Shown: in pieces, positions 19,567 to 32,400 of the stretch | How positions within the stretch are numbered: position 1 is the first letter of the stretch | Layout of the letters: each line of letters opens with the position of its first letter | DNA from: Gemella haemolysans | Lineage (GTDB): Bacteria; Bacillota; Bacilli; Staphylococcales; Gemellaceae | Direction: 5' to 3' | DNA: 64,000 bases | NCBI RefSeq assembly: GCF_012273215.1 | Contig: NZ_CP050965.1 | Span: forward strand, 744,001 to 808,000 | Translations under genes and position numbers: made by a program | Notes under the pieces: model-generated | Databases searched by the model: none | What the model saw: the letters and a program-made list of their open reading frames with translations, nothing else | What the model was told of the DNA's origin: nothing

Positions 19567-20481
19567 ATGAAATTTTTATCATTCAGTTATAACGATAATG
19601 AATTATATGGAGTAAAAGTAAAACGTGAAGAAAGTGCATGGAATCTAATTAAAGTACTAGAAGATTTTGATAATACTGATAAAATACCTGCGACTTTAAG
19701 AGAAGCAATTGAAGTATATGGAGTTTCTTTCATTGAAAAAATTAGAAAAGTACTAAAATTAGTTGAAGAAAGTGGTAAAGCTGAAAGTTATAAAGTACCA
19801 TTTGATAAAATAATTTGGCGTTCACCAATTACAAGAACACCAAAAAATATTCTTTGTGTTGGACACAATTATGAGGCTCATGTTAATGAACTTGGAGATG
19901 AGCTTGCTAAAACTCCTAAAGATGTTCTTATCTTTACGAAAGCAACAACAGCTCTAGCTGGAAATAATGAAGTAGTTCCATCTCACAAAAATATTACAGA
20001 TAGCTTAGACTTCGGAGGAGAACTTGCTGTGGTAATAGCTAAACCAGGTAAAAACATTCTAAGACCTTTAGTTTTAGATTATATTTTCGGTTACACAATC
20101 ATGAATGATATTACTGCTACAGATTTACAATATAAACACGGACAATTTTTCTTAGGTAAATCATTAGAAAAATCAGCAGTAGTAGGTCCTTATTTAGTAA
20201 CTAAAGACGAAGTTAGTTCACCTGAATCAATGAGTATCGTAACAAAAATTAATGGAGAAATTAAACAAAATGCTATGACATCTGAAATGTTATTTAGAGT
20301 TGATGATGTATTGGCAGAAATTAGTAAAATTGTTCCATTAGAAGCTGGTGATATTATTGCTACTGGTACTCCAGCAGGAGTAGGTGCAGCACAAAATCCA
20401 CCAAGATTCTTACAAACAGGTGATGAAATTAAAATCACTGTTGAAGGTATTGGAACTTTAACTACAGTAATTGGAGAATAA
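19567..20481 (+). CDS. Fumarylacetoacetate hydrolase (FAH) family protein
   Basis: The C-terminal two thirds form the FAH fold: [40 protein letters not shown] and [11 protein letters not shown]. Relatives include YisK-type oxaloacetate decarboxylases and catechol-pathway hydrolases; substrate here is unknown. Most members bind a divalent metal with Glu-x-Glu and Asp (for example YEVEL or YEGEL). Here the segment reads DFGGEL, so the first Glu appears to be Gly while the second Glu and the Asp are kept. The ribosome site GAGGAGG is strong. recA starts 16 bases after its stop, so both are probably co-transcribed. Confidence 0.85.
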   Translation: MKFLSFSYNDNELYGVKVKREESAWNLIKVLEDFDNTDKIPATLREAIEVYGVSFIEKIRKVLKLVEESGKAESYKVPFDKIIWRSPITRTPKNILCVGHNYEAHVNELGDELAKTPKDVLIFTKATTALAGNNEVVPSHKNITDSLDFGGELAVVIAKPGKNILRPLVLDYIFGYTIMNDITATDLQYKHGQFFLGKSLEKSAVVGPYLVTKDEVSSPESMSIVTKINGEIKQNAMTSEMLFRVDDVLAEISKIVPLEAGDIIATGTPAGVGAAQNPPRFLQTGDEIKITVEGIGTLTTVIGE

Positions 20482-20497
20482 GCAGAAAGGAAAAACA

Positions 20498-21637
20498 ATG
20501 GCAAAAAAATCAAAAGATAAACAAGTCACTCATATTGAAAAAGACGATTTAAAAGCCCGTCAAGCCGCTATTAACGAAGCCATAAAAGTAATTGAAAAAG
20601 AATACGGTAAAGGTGCTATCATGGATATCTCTTCAGAAAATCCTATTAAAGTAGAAGCCGTATCTTCAGGTTCATTAGCAATAGATTCAGCATTAGGGAT
20701 TGGAGGATATCCAAAAGGACGTATTGTTGAAGTATACGGTCCAGAATCTTCAGGTAAGACTACAATAGCTTTACACGCAATTGCGGAAGTACAAAAAACA
20801 GGTGGTATTGCAGCGTTTATAGATGCTGAAAATGCACTTGATATTGAATATGCAAAAGCTCTAGGTGTAGATTTTACACCAGGTAAATTCTTCTTATCTC
20901 AACCAGATAGTGGTGAACAGGCACTTGATATAGCTGAAAAATTAATTTTATCAGGAGCTATTGATATTATCGTTATCGACTCAGTTGCAGCATTAGTACC
21001 AAAAGCTGAAATCGATGGAGTTATGGGAGCTAACCATATTGGTTTACAAGCTCGTCTTATGTCACAAGCTTTACGTAAATTAACAGGTCAAATCAATAAA
21101 GCCAACACTATTGCATTATTCATCAACCAACTTCGTGAAAAAGTAGGGGTAATGTTTGGTAGTCCAGAAGTTACAACTGGTGGACGTGCACTGAAATTCT
21201 ATTCTACAGTTCGTATTGATGTACGTAAAGGGGAAGCAATTAAGGGTGCTGATAGTGAAATTTTAGGTAACAGAACAAAAATTAAAATTGTTAAAAATAA
21301 AGTAGCTCCACCATTTAAAATTGCAGAAGTAGATATTATGTTTGGTGAAGGAATTTCTAAAATCGGAGAAACTCTTGATTTTGCAGTTGATTTAGATATT
21401 ATTAATAAATCTGGATCATGGTTCTCTTATAATGGAGAGCGTTTAGGACAAGGTCGTGAAAACGTGAAGAAAGTTTTCGAAGAAAATGAAGAACTTTACA
21501 ATGAAATTTATGGTCTTGTTAGGGAAGAAATGATGAATAAAACTGGGAAAAAAACTGACTCAATTGTAGAAAATGATGAAAATGATGACATCGATGAACT
21601 TGACTTAGGGATAGAAACATTAGGTGAGGTAGAATAA
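20498..21637 (+). CDS. recA: Recombinase RecA
   Basis: Strand-exchange and LexA-coprotease ATPase. Walker A GPESSGKT at about residues 81-88, Walker [11 protein letters not shown], and loop 2 ([22 protein letters not shown]) are canonical. ATG 20498 is used: GAAAGG at 20485-20490 precedes it. A TTG at 20471 lies inside the FAH gene. 379 residues, with an acidic C-terminal tail of about 50 residues rich in Asp/Glu as usual. It has no recognisable promoter or LexA box of its own and seems to depend on the promoter at 19523. Confidence 0.97.
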   Translation: MAKKSKDKQVTHIEKDDLKARQAAINEAIKVIEKEYGKGAIMDISSENPIKVEAVSSGSLAIDSALGIGGYPKGRIVEVYGPESSGKTTIALHAIAEVQKTGGIAAFIDAENALDIEYAKALGVDFTPGKFFLSQPDSGEQALDIAEKLILSGAIDIIVIDSVAALVPKAEIDGVMGANHIGLQARLMSQALRKLTGQINKANTIALFINQLREKVGVMFGSPEVTTGGRALKFYSTVRIDVRKGEAIKGADSEILGNRTKIKIVKNKVAPPFKIAEVDIMFGEGISKIGETLDFAVDLDIINKSGSWFSYNGERLGQGRENVKKVFEENEELYNEIYGLVREEMMNKTGKKTDSIVENDENDDIDELDLGIETLGEVE

Positions 21638-21642
21638 TATAT

Positions 21643-21735
21643 ATGAATAAAAAATTATTTAAAATTGTATTATGGTTAATGATTTTTATTATATTAGCTA
21701 GTGGATTTATCTCTGCTATAGCAATATTCTTATAA
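21643..21735 (+). CDS. 30-residue membrane peptide downstream of recA
   Basis: An ATG five bases after the recA stop opens a 30-codon frame that is one lysine-flanked hydrophobic helix (MNKKLFKIVLWLMIFIILAS...). GAGG at about 21626 is a possible but distant ribosome site. It resembles in size and layout the tiny DUF4044-type membrane proteins of lactic acid bacteria, but I cannot assign it. It ends before the hairpin at 21763 and would share the recA transcript. Confidence 0.5.
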   Translation: MNKKLFKIVLWLMIFIILASGFISAIAIFL

Positions 21736-21762
21736 TCTATATACAAACTAAATAAAAATAGA

Positions 21763-21824
21763 GGGACTGACTCGGCAACATTGATTTCCTTGGAATCTAG
21801 TTTTTAGAGTCACTCCCTTTTATT
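21763..21824 (+). terminator. Terminator of the FAH-recA unit; repeat copy B
   Basis: GGGACTGACTCGG (21763-21775) pairs with GAGTCACTCCC (21807-21817), with inner GATTTC/GGAATC, then TTTTATTTT. It is the hairpin-2 half of the repeat also seen at 17594 and 52280; hairpin 1 is absent here. Confidence 0.8.
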
Positions 21825-21872
21825 TTGAAAGTATGATAAAATATAATTAGAGAAAATATAGGAGAAATAACT

Positions 21873-24059
21873 GTGAATTTTGTACAAAATATGAATGACA
21901 ATCAGCTAAAAGCTATTTTAAAAACTGACGGTGCAGTAATGGTAATAGCTGGTGCTGGTAGTGGAAAAACACGTGTATTAACTAATAGAATTGCATATTT
22001 AATTGCAGAAAAAAATGTATTAGAAAGTAATATACTAGCGATAACTTTTACTAATAAAGCTGCAAAAGAAATGAAAGAAAGAATTTATGCATTAGTAGGG
22101 GAAACTTCTAAATACATTTGGATAAATACTTTCCACTCAATGTGTGTAAGAATTCTACGTCAACACATAGAATTGCTAGGATATAATAAAAACTTTACAA
22201 TTTTGGATACTAGTGAACAGAAAAGTATTATAAAAACAATTGTTAAAAATCTTAATCTTTCAGAAGACTCATATCAACCAGCTAATGTATTAAAAATAAT
22301 TTCAAATGCAAAAAATAGTATGACTACTGTAAAGGCAATGAGAGAACAATCACGTTATGGATATATGAAAAATGTAGCTGAAATATATGCTCATTACCAA
22401 AGATATCTAAAGAAAAATAGTGTACTAGATTTTGACGACCTTATGTTAAAAACTATCATACTATTTAAAAAATTCCCTGAAGTACTAGCTATTTATCAAA
22501 ATAAATTTGAATATATTCATGTTGATGAGTATCAAGATACTAACGTAATTCAATATAGATTGATTAAAATGTTGTCAGAAGTCCATAAAAACGTATGTGT
22601 TGTTGGGGACGATGATCAAAGTATCTATAGTTGGCGTGGAGCATGTAGTGATAATATTATTAACTTTGAAAAAGATTATAAAGATGTTGAGCTGATTTTC
22701 TTAGATCAAAACTATCGTTCTAATTCAACTATTTTAGATGCTGCGAATGCAGTAATTAAAAATAATACTGATAGAAAAGAAAAGGCTCTATGGTCTGAAA
22801 ACAAAGGTGGAGGTAAAATCTCCGTATATGCTGCTTCAAACGATAAAGATGAAACAGATGATATCGCTAAAAAAATTCTAGAATTGAAAAAAGAAGGTAT
22901 ATCGTATAAGGATATTGCTATTTTATACCGAGCTAACTATCTTTCTCGCCAGATGGAGAATTCTTGTTTAGCTTTTGGAATACCATATAAATTAATTGGA
23001 TCACTTAAATTCTTGCAACGTCAAGAGGTGCGTGATTTACTTGCCTATCTTAACGTTATTGTTAATAGAGATGATGAATTTAGTTTAAGAAGAATTATAA
23101 ATGTTCCTAAACGTGGAATTGGCGCAAGTTCAATGGAAAAAATTGACAACTATGCAACACAATATGGTATATCGTTATTCGATGCCTTAAAAAATATAGA
23201 GGCAGTAGGGGTATCTAAGAAAATTACAACTAATGTTCATTTGCTGACAAATCTTATAGAAAAATATTCGGAAACTGATAAATATTCAATTGATGAATTA
23301 ATTATTGGTATTTATAAAGATTCTGGATATGAAAGTATGCTAAAAGAATCAAATGATGCTTATGCTGAAAGTAGGATAGAGAATATTTCTGAGTTAGTAT
23401 CTTCTGCTAAACAATTCTCAAGTATGAATGATAGTCTTATTGACTTTATTTCTGAGATGTCACTTACATCAGATGCTGATGATGAAAATGAAGAAGATTC
23501 TGTCGTTTTATCAACTGTTCATGCCGCAAAAGGATTAGAATATAAAGTAGTGTTTATTATGGGGTTAGAAGAAAATTTATTCCCTTCAATTCGTGATGCG
23601 GAAAGTAGTGCTGATGAGAAAAATAAGATGGAAGAAGAGCGTCGTTTAGCATATGTTGCAATTACACGTGCTAAAGAAAAACTATTTATGTCATATGCTA
23701 ATAGACGTATGCAATTTGGTTCTATTAAGATGAATAAACGTTCTAGATTTTTAGATGAAGTACCTAATAAACTTATGCACTTTGAATCATCTTTTGGATC
23801 TTCTGCGTTTGAGTCTAGTAATACAAACGTAGAAGATGCTAATAAATTTATTAGTAAACTTAGTCCGAAAATCAAAATTTCAGATAAACCAAAGAATGCT
23901 ATCAGTACCAATTATGGCATCGGCGATACTGTTATTCATAAGAAATTTGGTGAGGGTAAAGTATTAGATATTACAAGTGATAGTGTTAAAGTTGAATTTA
24001 GTGAAGTTGGTATGAAAACATTACTAATCGAATATGCCAACTTAACTAGAAAGGATTAA
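21873..24059 (+). CDS. pcrA: ATP-dependent DNA helicase PcrA (UvrD family)
   Basis: 3'-5' SF1 helicase for repair and rolling-circle replication, and for removing RecA. All motifs are present: AGAGSGKTRVL (I, about residue 27), DEYQDTN (II), GDDDQSIYSWRGA (III), QNYRSN (IV), STVHAAKGLEYKVVF (V), YVAITRAKEKL (VI), and a C-terminal Tudor-like RNA-polymerase-binding part (GDTVIHKKFGEGKVLDI). Start is GTG 21873 with GGAG at 21861. ligA begins 6 bases after its stop, the standard pcrA-ligA pair. Confidence 0.96.
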   Translation: MNFVQNMNDNQLKAILKTDGAVMVIAGAGSGKTRVLTNRIAYLIAEKNVLESNILAITFTNKAAKEMKERIYALVGETSKYIWINTFHSMCVRILRQHIELLGYNKNFTILDTSEQKSIIKTIVKNLNLSEDSYQPANVLKIISNAKNSMTTVKAMREQSRYGYMKNVAEIYAHYQRYLKKNSVLDFDDLMLKTIILFKKFPEVLAIYQNKFEYIHVDEYQDTNVIQYRLIKMLSEVHKNVCVVGDDDQSIYSWRGACSDNIINFEKDYKDVELIFLDQNYRSNSTILDAANAVIKNNTDRKEKALWSENKGGGKISVYAASNDKDETDDIAKKILELKKEGISYKDIAILYRANYLSRQMENSCLAFGIPYKLIGSLKFLQRQEVRDLLAYLNVIVNRDDEFSLRRIINVPKRGIGASSMEKIDNYATQYGISLFDALKNIEAVGVSKKITTNVHLLTNLIEKYSETDKYSIDELIIGIYKDSGYESMLKESNDAYAESRIENISELVSSAKQFSSMNDSLIDFISEMSLTSDADDENEEDSVVLSTVHAAKGLEYKVVFIMGLEENLFPSIRDAESSADEKNKMEEERRLAYVAITRAKEKLFMSYANRRMQFGSIKMNKRSRFLDEVPNKLMHFESSFGSSAFESSNTNVEDANKFISKLSPKIKISDKPKNAISTNYGIGDTVIHKKFGEGKVLDITSDSVKVEFSEVGMKTLLIEYANLTRKD

Positions 24060-26056
<1,997 letters not shown>

Positions 26057-26057
<1 letters not shown>

Positions 26058-26335
26058 TGGATAATAAATTACCTTATAAAGTATTTGGTATAGTAATAGC
26101 CTTTGTATCAATAATAACATTCTTTATAATGAATTATAATTCTGTACCTGTTTCATTTATTTTCTTTACGGTGAAATTACCGTTAACAATTCTATTTTTT
26201 GTATGTTTCTTTATAGGAATGATACTTGCTAGTTTGTATTGGCGTCAAAAATATAAAACTCTTTCTAAGAAATACGAAAGAACAGAAAAGTTATTATTTA
26301 CCAAAGAACAATTAGAAGAAGATAAAAAAGAATAA
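26057..26335 (+). CDS. LapA-domain (DUF1049) small membrane protein
   Basis: 92 residues with two hydrophobic helices (about 7-27 and 39-62) joined by NYNSVPVSFIFFTVKLPLTI, the LapA/DUF1049 pattern, and a charged coiled-coil C-terminus. In Gram-negatives LapA/LapB control LPS assembly; the role in Firmicutes is unknown. GAGGTGA precedes the ATG, which overlaps the ligA stop, so it is translated in coupling with ligA and lies before recJ. Confidence 0.8.
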
Positions 26336-26368
26336 ATATAGTGAAATAAAAAGAAGTGAGGTGAGAAA

Positions 26369-28630
26369 ATGGGAATTAAATACAATTGGATATATCCAAC
26401 ATATGATGAAAGTTTTATAAAAGAAATAGAATCGTATAATATTTCAAAAAACGTTGCTAAAATATTAAATGCTCGTTCTATTACTGATATGTCATCAGTA
26501 AAAAAATATTTTTCAGATGAATATGAAGAAGGATATGATCCGTTTCTAATGCATGATATGCAAAAAGCTGTTGATAGAATTAATGAAGCGATCGAAAATG
26601 AGGAGAAGATTCTAGTATATGGGGATTATGATGCAGATGGTATAACTTCAACAGTTTTATTAGTTGAAACACTGATTTCTTTAGGTGCAAATGTCTCATC
26701 ATACATACCTAATAGATTCGAAGAGGGGTATGGACCGAATAAAGAAGCATTTACTAAAATTATTGAATCTGGTATTTCATTAATTATTACAGTCGATAAT
26801 GGGATTGCAGGTGTAGAAGAAGTAGATTTAGCTAATGAATTAGGATGTGATGTTATTATTACAGACCACCATAAGATTCAAGATACAATTCCAAATGCAT
26901 ATGCAATTATTCATCCCGAGCATCCAGAAGGAAATTATCCTTTCAAAAAACTTGCAGGGGTAGGTGTAGCATTTAAACTTGCACATGCTCTTCTAGAAAT
27001 TTTTCCTGATTTTCTTTTAGACTTAGTTGCAATTGGAACTATCGCTGATATGGTATCAATTACAGATGAGAATAGAATATTTGTTAAACAGGGATTAGAA
27101 CTAATAAATGAAGATCCGCGTATTGGTTTGAAAATGTTACTTGAATTATCAAATATTGATACAAAAGTAGATGAACAAACAATAGGCTTTTACATAGGAC
27201 CAAAACTAAACTCTATTGGTAGAATGGATAGTGCTAAATTAGGTCTTTCATTCCTAATGGCAGAAGATGCTGAAACTGCTAGAGTATTGGCAGAACAAAT
27301 TGAAAAGTACAATATTGAACGTAAACAAGTTACTGAAGATATTGTTAAAGATGTTATTGATCAAATAGAGAATTCTAGTAAGAAAGATAATAATGTACTT
27401 ATGATATCTGGAGATTATCATGAAGGCGTTCTAGGAATAGTAGCATCCAATATAGTAGAAAAATATCAAAGACCTGTATTTATTATGAATAATAAAGAGG
27501 GTATTTTAAAAGGATCAGCTAGAAGCATTTTTGATTTTAACATCTACACAGCTATGAATAAAATTTCTGATTTATTTTTAGCATTTGGTGGACATACACT
27601 TGCTGCTGGTTTTTCGTTTGATGAAATTAATCTAGACAAAATACAAGAATTTCTAAATTGTGAATATGAAAAGTTTAAGAAGAATAATGAATTAAAATCA
27701 ACTAAAAAAATAGATATTGTTACTAGCTTAGAAGAAATAAGCTATCAATTTCTAAATTCACTTGAAATATTAAAACCATTTGGTATGGACTTTGAGAAAC
27801 CAACGGTATTATTAGAGAATGCAATGGTACTAAATAAATCTTATTTCGGATCAGATAACCAGTATCTAAGACTAACAATTGCTGATGAAGTAGGAAACCT
27901 AGAATGTATCACTTTTAAAGATAGTGTTGCATTTGAAAAAGTTGAGAAGAATGATATCATTGATTTATTATGTACAATTGATAAAAATAACTTTAACGGT
28001 CGTACAAAATTACAAGCTCATATAATAGATATAGATATTAAAGAATTCTTATTTGAAGACTTAAGATTTATTAATTATGACATTTCCCAAATTGATAATA
28101 AAGCAATAAAAATTTCTAAAAAAATTGATAACAGGGATATCAATTATTATCTATATAAAGATATTGAAAAATTAGAAGAAAATATTGAAGATATCTACTT
28201 ATTAGACATTCCAAATAGTAAAGAATATATTGAGAAATTAGTTAATTTAAAACCTAAGAAAATATATTTAATTTGTGAAGAAAAACAAGTTTTATCAGAT
28301 GTTTATTTAATAGATAAAGATAGATTGATAAAACTATTTAACATTATTCTATCTATTCCAAATAAACAAATTAATATTACACAGCAATTAGATAAACTGT
28401 TAACAACATTAAAAACAAATGTGGATAGTTTGAAAATCATGATTCAAATTTTTAGAGAATTAAATCTTATAACTTTTGAGAATAATACCATTAAATTGAA
28501 TGAAAACTATAAAAAAGTTGATTTAAAACAATCAGCAAGTTTTGTTAGAATGGAAAGTATATTCGAAGTTGAAAAGTTATTACTAAAAGAGAATATAACG
28601 AATATTAACAAAGCTTTTGATAAAAATTAA
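26369..28630 (+). CDS. recJ: Single-stranded-DNA exonuclease RecJ
   Basis: 5'-3' ssDNA exonuclease of the DHH family. Motifs VYGDYDADGITS, TVDNGIAG, ITDHHK, HPEHPEGNYPFKKLAGVGV and IGTIADMV are present in order, followed by the DHHA1 and OB parts and a long C-terminal domain (from about 560) typical for Firmicute RecJ. 753 residues. GAGGTGAG precedes the ATG. It closes the pcrA-ligA-lapA-recJ group. Confidence 0.95.
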   Translation: MGIKYNWIYPTYDESFIKEIESYNISKNVAKILNARSITDMSSVKKYFSDEYEEGYDPFLMHDMQKAVDRINEAIENEEKILVYGDYDADGITSTVLLVETLISLGANVSSYIPNRFEEGYGPNKEAFTKIIESGISLIITVDNGIAGVEEVDLANELGCDVIITDHHKIQDTIPNAYAIIHPEHPEGNYPFKKLAGVGVAFKLAHALLEIFPDFLLDLVAIGTIADMVSITDENRIFVKQGLELINEDPRIGLKMLLELSNIDTKVDEQTIGFYIGPKLNSIGRMDSAKLGLSFLMAEDAETARVLAEQIEKYNIERKQVTEDIVKDVIDQIENSSKKDNNVLMISGDYHEGVLGIVASNIVEKYQRPVFIMNNKEGILKGSARSIFDFNIYTAMNKISDLFLAFGGHTLAAGFSFDEINLDKIQEFLNCEYEKFKKNNELKSTKKIDIVTSLEEISYQFLNSLEILKPFGMDFEKPTVLLENAMVLNKSYFGSDNQYLRLTIADEVGNLECITFKDSVAFEKVEKNDIIDLLCTIDKNNFNGRTKLQAHIIDIDIKEFLFEDLRFINYDISQIDNKAIKISKKIDNRDINYYLYKDIEKLEENIEDIYLLDIPNSKEYIEKLVNLKPKKIYLICEEKQVLSDVYLIDKDRLIKLFNIILSIPNKQINITQQLDKLLTTLKTNVDSLKIMIQIFRELNLITFENNTIKLNENYKKVDLKQSASFVRMESIFEVEKLLLKENITNINKAFDKN

Positions 28631-28650
28631 GGTAATAAAAGGAGAATAAA

Positions 28651-29277
28651 ATGAAAATATTATATTTTTGGGATGCATACTGTGGTTGGTGCTATGGTTT
28701 TGATAAATTATTTACTGAGTTTTACAAGAATCATACAGACATAGAAATTGATATTGTCTCTGGTGGATTATTTATTGGTGAAAACAGTAAAAAAATCGGA
28801 GAGTACACAAATATAGCAGAAGGAAATAAAAAAATTTCAGAAATGTATAATATTGAGTTTGGAGAAGGGTATAAAAAAGTACTTGAAGAGGGTGAGATGG
28901 TATTAAATTCACTTCATCCTGCGATTGCTTTAAATACAGTAAAAGAATTTATCACAAATTCAAAATTATTAGATTATGCATATGATATGCAATGTAAGTT
29001 TTTTGTTGAAGGTAAAAGTTTAAGTGATATTGCAACATATTTAGAACTATGTGACAAATATGAAATCGATAGTTCTGATTTGGCCTTAAAACTTACAATT
29101 GCTTTTAAAAATACGAATCCGATTCATCCAGATTTTCTAAGAACACTTAACTTAGGTATAGAATCTTATCCTACTGCAGTATTAGAAAAAGATGGAGAAT
29201 ACTACGATTTACGTGGTTATGCTACAGAACCAGAAGATATCGAAATACATTATAATTTGATAGCTAAAAGATTCTAA
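28651..29277 (+). CDS. Cytoplasmic DsbA-family thioredoxin-fold protein
   Basis: Starts directly with a thioredoxin strand and a CGWC active site (LYFWDAYCGWCYGF), has the helical DsbA insert, and a cis-Pro loop (ESYPTAVL). There is no signal peptide, so it acts inside the cell; relatives are FrnE-like and YjbH/ClpP-adaptor-like proteins. Target unknown. AAAGGAG precedes the ATG, 20 bases after recJ, so it may be the last gene of that operon; a long terminator follows. Confidence 0.8.
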   Translation: MKILYFWDAYCGWCYGFDKLFTEFYKNHTDIEIDIVSGGLFIGENSKKIGEYTNIAEGNKKISEMYNIEFGEGYKKVLEEGEMVLNSLHPAIALNTVKEFITNSKLLDYAYDMQCKFFVEGKSLSDIATYLELCDKYEIDSSDLALKLTIAFKNTNPIHPDFLRTLNLGIESYPTAVLEKDGEYYDLRGYATEPEDIEIHYNLIAKRF

Positions 29278-29329
29278 TTATTAATAATAATTATTTTTTT
29301 ATTGTGGCAAAAATATGAACATTACTTTG

Positions 29330-29396
29330 TAGAGTATAAGCCTATGAAATCAATCTTTTCCAAACTGATTTCATAAAAATATGCTCTATTTTTTTA
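29330..29396 (+). terminator. Terminator after the DsbA-like gene
   Basis: Two-part stem: TAGAGTATA (29330-29338) with TATGCTCTA (29380-29388), and TATGAAATCA (29343-29352) with TGATTTCATA (29366-29375), then T7. Confidence 0.85.
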
Positions 29397-29413
29397 TATT
29401 TTGATGTTTTTAC

Positions 29414-29442
29414 TTGTATCTTTTAACCTGTTGTAGTATAAT
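29414..29442 (+). promoter_or_regulatory. Promoter of the NEAT/LRR surface protein gene
   Basis: TTGTAT (29414-29419), 17-base spacer, TATAAT (29437-29442). The start ATG is 52 bases downstream, with a Fur-like box between. Confidence 0.75.
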
Positions 29443-29457
29443 GTAGCTATAATTAAT

Positions 29458-29472
29458 CGATATTGATTATCA
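29458..29472 (+). promoter_or_regulatory. Fur-like iron box
   Basis: CGATATTGATTATCA matches 12 of the 14 defined positions of the 7-1-7 Fur consensus TGATAATNATTATCA. It lies 16 bases after the -10 element, where a bound repressor would block transcription. Iron control fits a haem-acquisition protein. Confidence 0.65.
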
Positions 29473-29493
29473 TTGTTTTTATGGAGGAACGTA

Positions 29494-32400
29494 ATGAACA
29501 AAAAATATAATAATAAATTAATAATTGGATTAGCAGTACCTATCTGTTTAAGTATAGGTTCAGTAGATTTCAATTATTCTAAACTAAATCTTAATTCTAA
29601 TGTAGTTTATGCACAAGATCAACAGAGCACAGGTTTTAAAGTATACGAACCAGAGATTGGAGCTAGTGGTTCTTTAGAAATAGCAGTTGAAGGTCAAGAC
29701 ACATCAGATACTTTATTTAATAGATACTGGAGTAAAATTGATAAGCTATTAATAGACGGAAAGGATTTTGGTTTTAATAATCAAGCATCTGCATCAAAAA
29801 ACTATTCATTATTTAACAGTATTATTTATGTTAATAATAGTGAAATAACTAATCATTATAATAAACAAGACAAACACAAAATAGAAATTATTTTTAAAGA
29901 TGGCTCAAAAGCTGTATATGAAGATAAAGGATATGTAGATCCAACAGCTAAACCAAAATTAATTAATGAAGGTTTGAAGATTGTAGAACCACAATTAGAC
30001 AGTGATTCTTTAATTTTCTTTTTAGAAGGATCGGATATTTATAGAAATTATTGGACAAAAGTAACTAAACTTACAGTAGATGGAAAAGATTTTGGGTTTG
30101 ATAACCAAAATACTAACAGTAAATTTTATAAACTATATGATGGACAAGTAACTGCTGTAGATAAAGCAATAACTGAGCATTATAAAAAACAAGATAAACA
30201 TAAAATTGAATTTACATTTACAGATGGCTCAAAAACAACATATGAAGATACTGGGTATGTAGAGCCAAGTAATGATACACCTGCACCATCAAAAGAAAAT
30301 GAAACTGATACTAACAAACCAGCTTCAAATGCTAAATATACTATTTCTAAATTAGATCAAGGTAAAAACTGGAAAGATGAAAAACACTTAACTTTAGAGT
30401 TATCTGATACATCTGTTTATGATAATTTTGTTGAAGAAATAGCTAGTGTGACACTAAATGGTACAACTGTAAATAAAGATGTTTTCAAAGATAAAGTAGA
30501 AACTTCAAAATATCTTGGAATCAGAATCTTTAACGAAGACTTAGTTAAGGCTTTAAAAGATTCTGACAACAAACTAGAAGTTAAACTTGTTGATGGAACA
30601 ATAATTTCATATCCAACATCAACAGATAAAAAAGAAGATGTAAAACCTACAGAACCAAAACAAGAGGTGCCTACAACAAGTTCTTCATATGCTCAAAAAG
30701 ATTTAGTTTCTAAAGTAGAAAAGAACGGGTACGGAGATGAATTAAACATTTCGCTTGTTAATGGATTTAAAGCGGAAGATGTTCTTAAAAATACTAAAGA
30801 AGTAATTATTAATGGAAAATCATTTGATAAATCACTATTTAATAAAAACTGGAAAGATCAAATCGTTACTTTCGACGATGGTGGAGAAAGTCTTAAAGCA
30901 TTTAAAGCTTGGAACTTTGATGGAGATAATACAATTGTATTTAAAGCAAATGACGGAAGCGAAAGTAAAGCATATACTACTGGTAATAAAGTAGTTGAAG
31001 AAAAACCAGTATCAGAAAAAACTCCTGAAAAACAAGAAGAAAAAACTTATTCACTTACTGATAAATTAGAAGATGGTGAATATACTTTAGGATTTAATGC
31101 TTTATACGCTGATGGAAGACAAGGTACTTCAATGCTAGAAGGATTCTTTGACAAAAATGTGAAATTAGTAGTTAAAGATGGGAAAATGAGTATTACAATG
31201 TTAAATACATTATTTGCTCATGGTTTATATGATTTTGCCATCCAAAACAAAGGTAAATGGGAATCAGGTGTGAAAGAAAACTTTGGTGAGAAGAACTCAG
31301 CAGGACAATACGACAGAGCGTTATTTACTCTTCCGGTTGAAGATCTAGACCAAGTACACTTAGGTGGTGTTATAGTTTCTTATGGGGGCGCTTTAGAAAG
31401 TGATAAAGGAAACTTCGACAAATATACTACTGTTAAATTGAAATTTAAACCTGAAATTAAAAAAGGCTGGAATGGATTTGAGTTAGTAGAAAAAAATAAT
31501 GAAGAACGTAAAAAAAGTGATGATCTTCTTCAGAAAAAATTAATCGCCAATGGGGTAGATACTAACAAAGACGGTAAAGTAACAGAAGATGAATTAAAAA
31601 ACTTCACTGGTGATATCAACATTGGATCATTAGAGATTGATGGAAAAGTTGATAAAGGTGCTATTTACAACTTAGATTTACTAAAACACATGGGTCCTGG
31701 AGTTAAATCATTCACTTCTGATAGTAATAACTTTGGTGAATTACCAGAAGACTTATTCAAAAATGCAGTTAATATTGAGCGTATTAACTTAGGAGGAAAC
31801 GGTGTTACTAAACTACCTGAAAACCTATTCGCTAATAACAAAAAATTAAAAACTGTAAACTTATCTTCTAACAACTTAGGTAATATCCCAGAAGGTTTGT
31901 TTGCAAATAATCCTGAATTAGAATCTGTTGAATTCAGTCAATCATGGCTATCTACATTACCGACAAATGTATTTGCTAATAATAAGAAGCTAAAAACTGT
32001 AAGTTTATCTAACAATAAAATAGTTTCACTTCCTGATGATTTATTTAATAATAATTCAGCTTTAACATTCTTATCATTCACAGATAATGAACTAACTAAA
32101 CTTCCTGCTAGTGTTGCTAATTTATCTTCTTTAACACAGTTATATGCTGCTAATAACAAATTAACATCACTTCCAGAAAATGGAGTTAATTTAACAAAAT
32201 TAAATACTCTAGCTTTAAATAATAACCATATCGCTAGCTTATCTGATGAATTATGGAAAACACTAGCTAAAAATAAAGCAACTGTAAGATTGGTAAATAA
32301 CCAAATTAGTAATATACCGTTAGATTTAATTAAAGCAAATGGTAGTCTACAAATTCTTGATATCGCTAATAACAATTTACCAGCAACATTGCCGTATAAT

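Noticed and set aside
17528-21824. CRISPR array from repeated hairpins
   Set aside because: Copies are kilobases apart without regular spacers and no cas genes are present.
23519-23911. 130-codon minus-strand frame within pcrA
   Set aside because: Opposite strand of conserved helicase motifs; the plus-strand protein is fully explained.
31938-32375. 145-codon minus-strand frame inside the leucine-rich repeats
   Set aside because: Periodic shadow of the repeat codons; no ribosome site or family.
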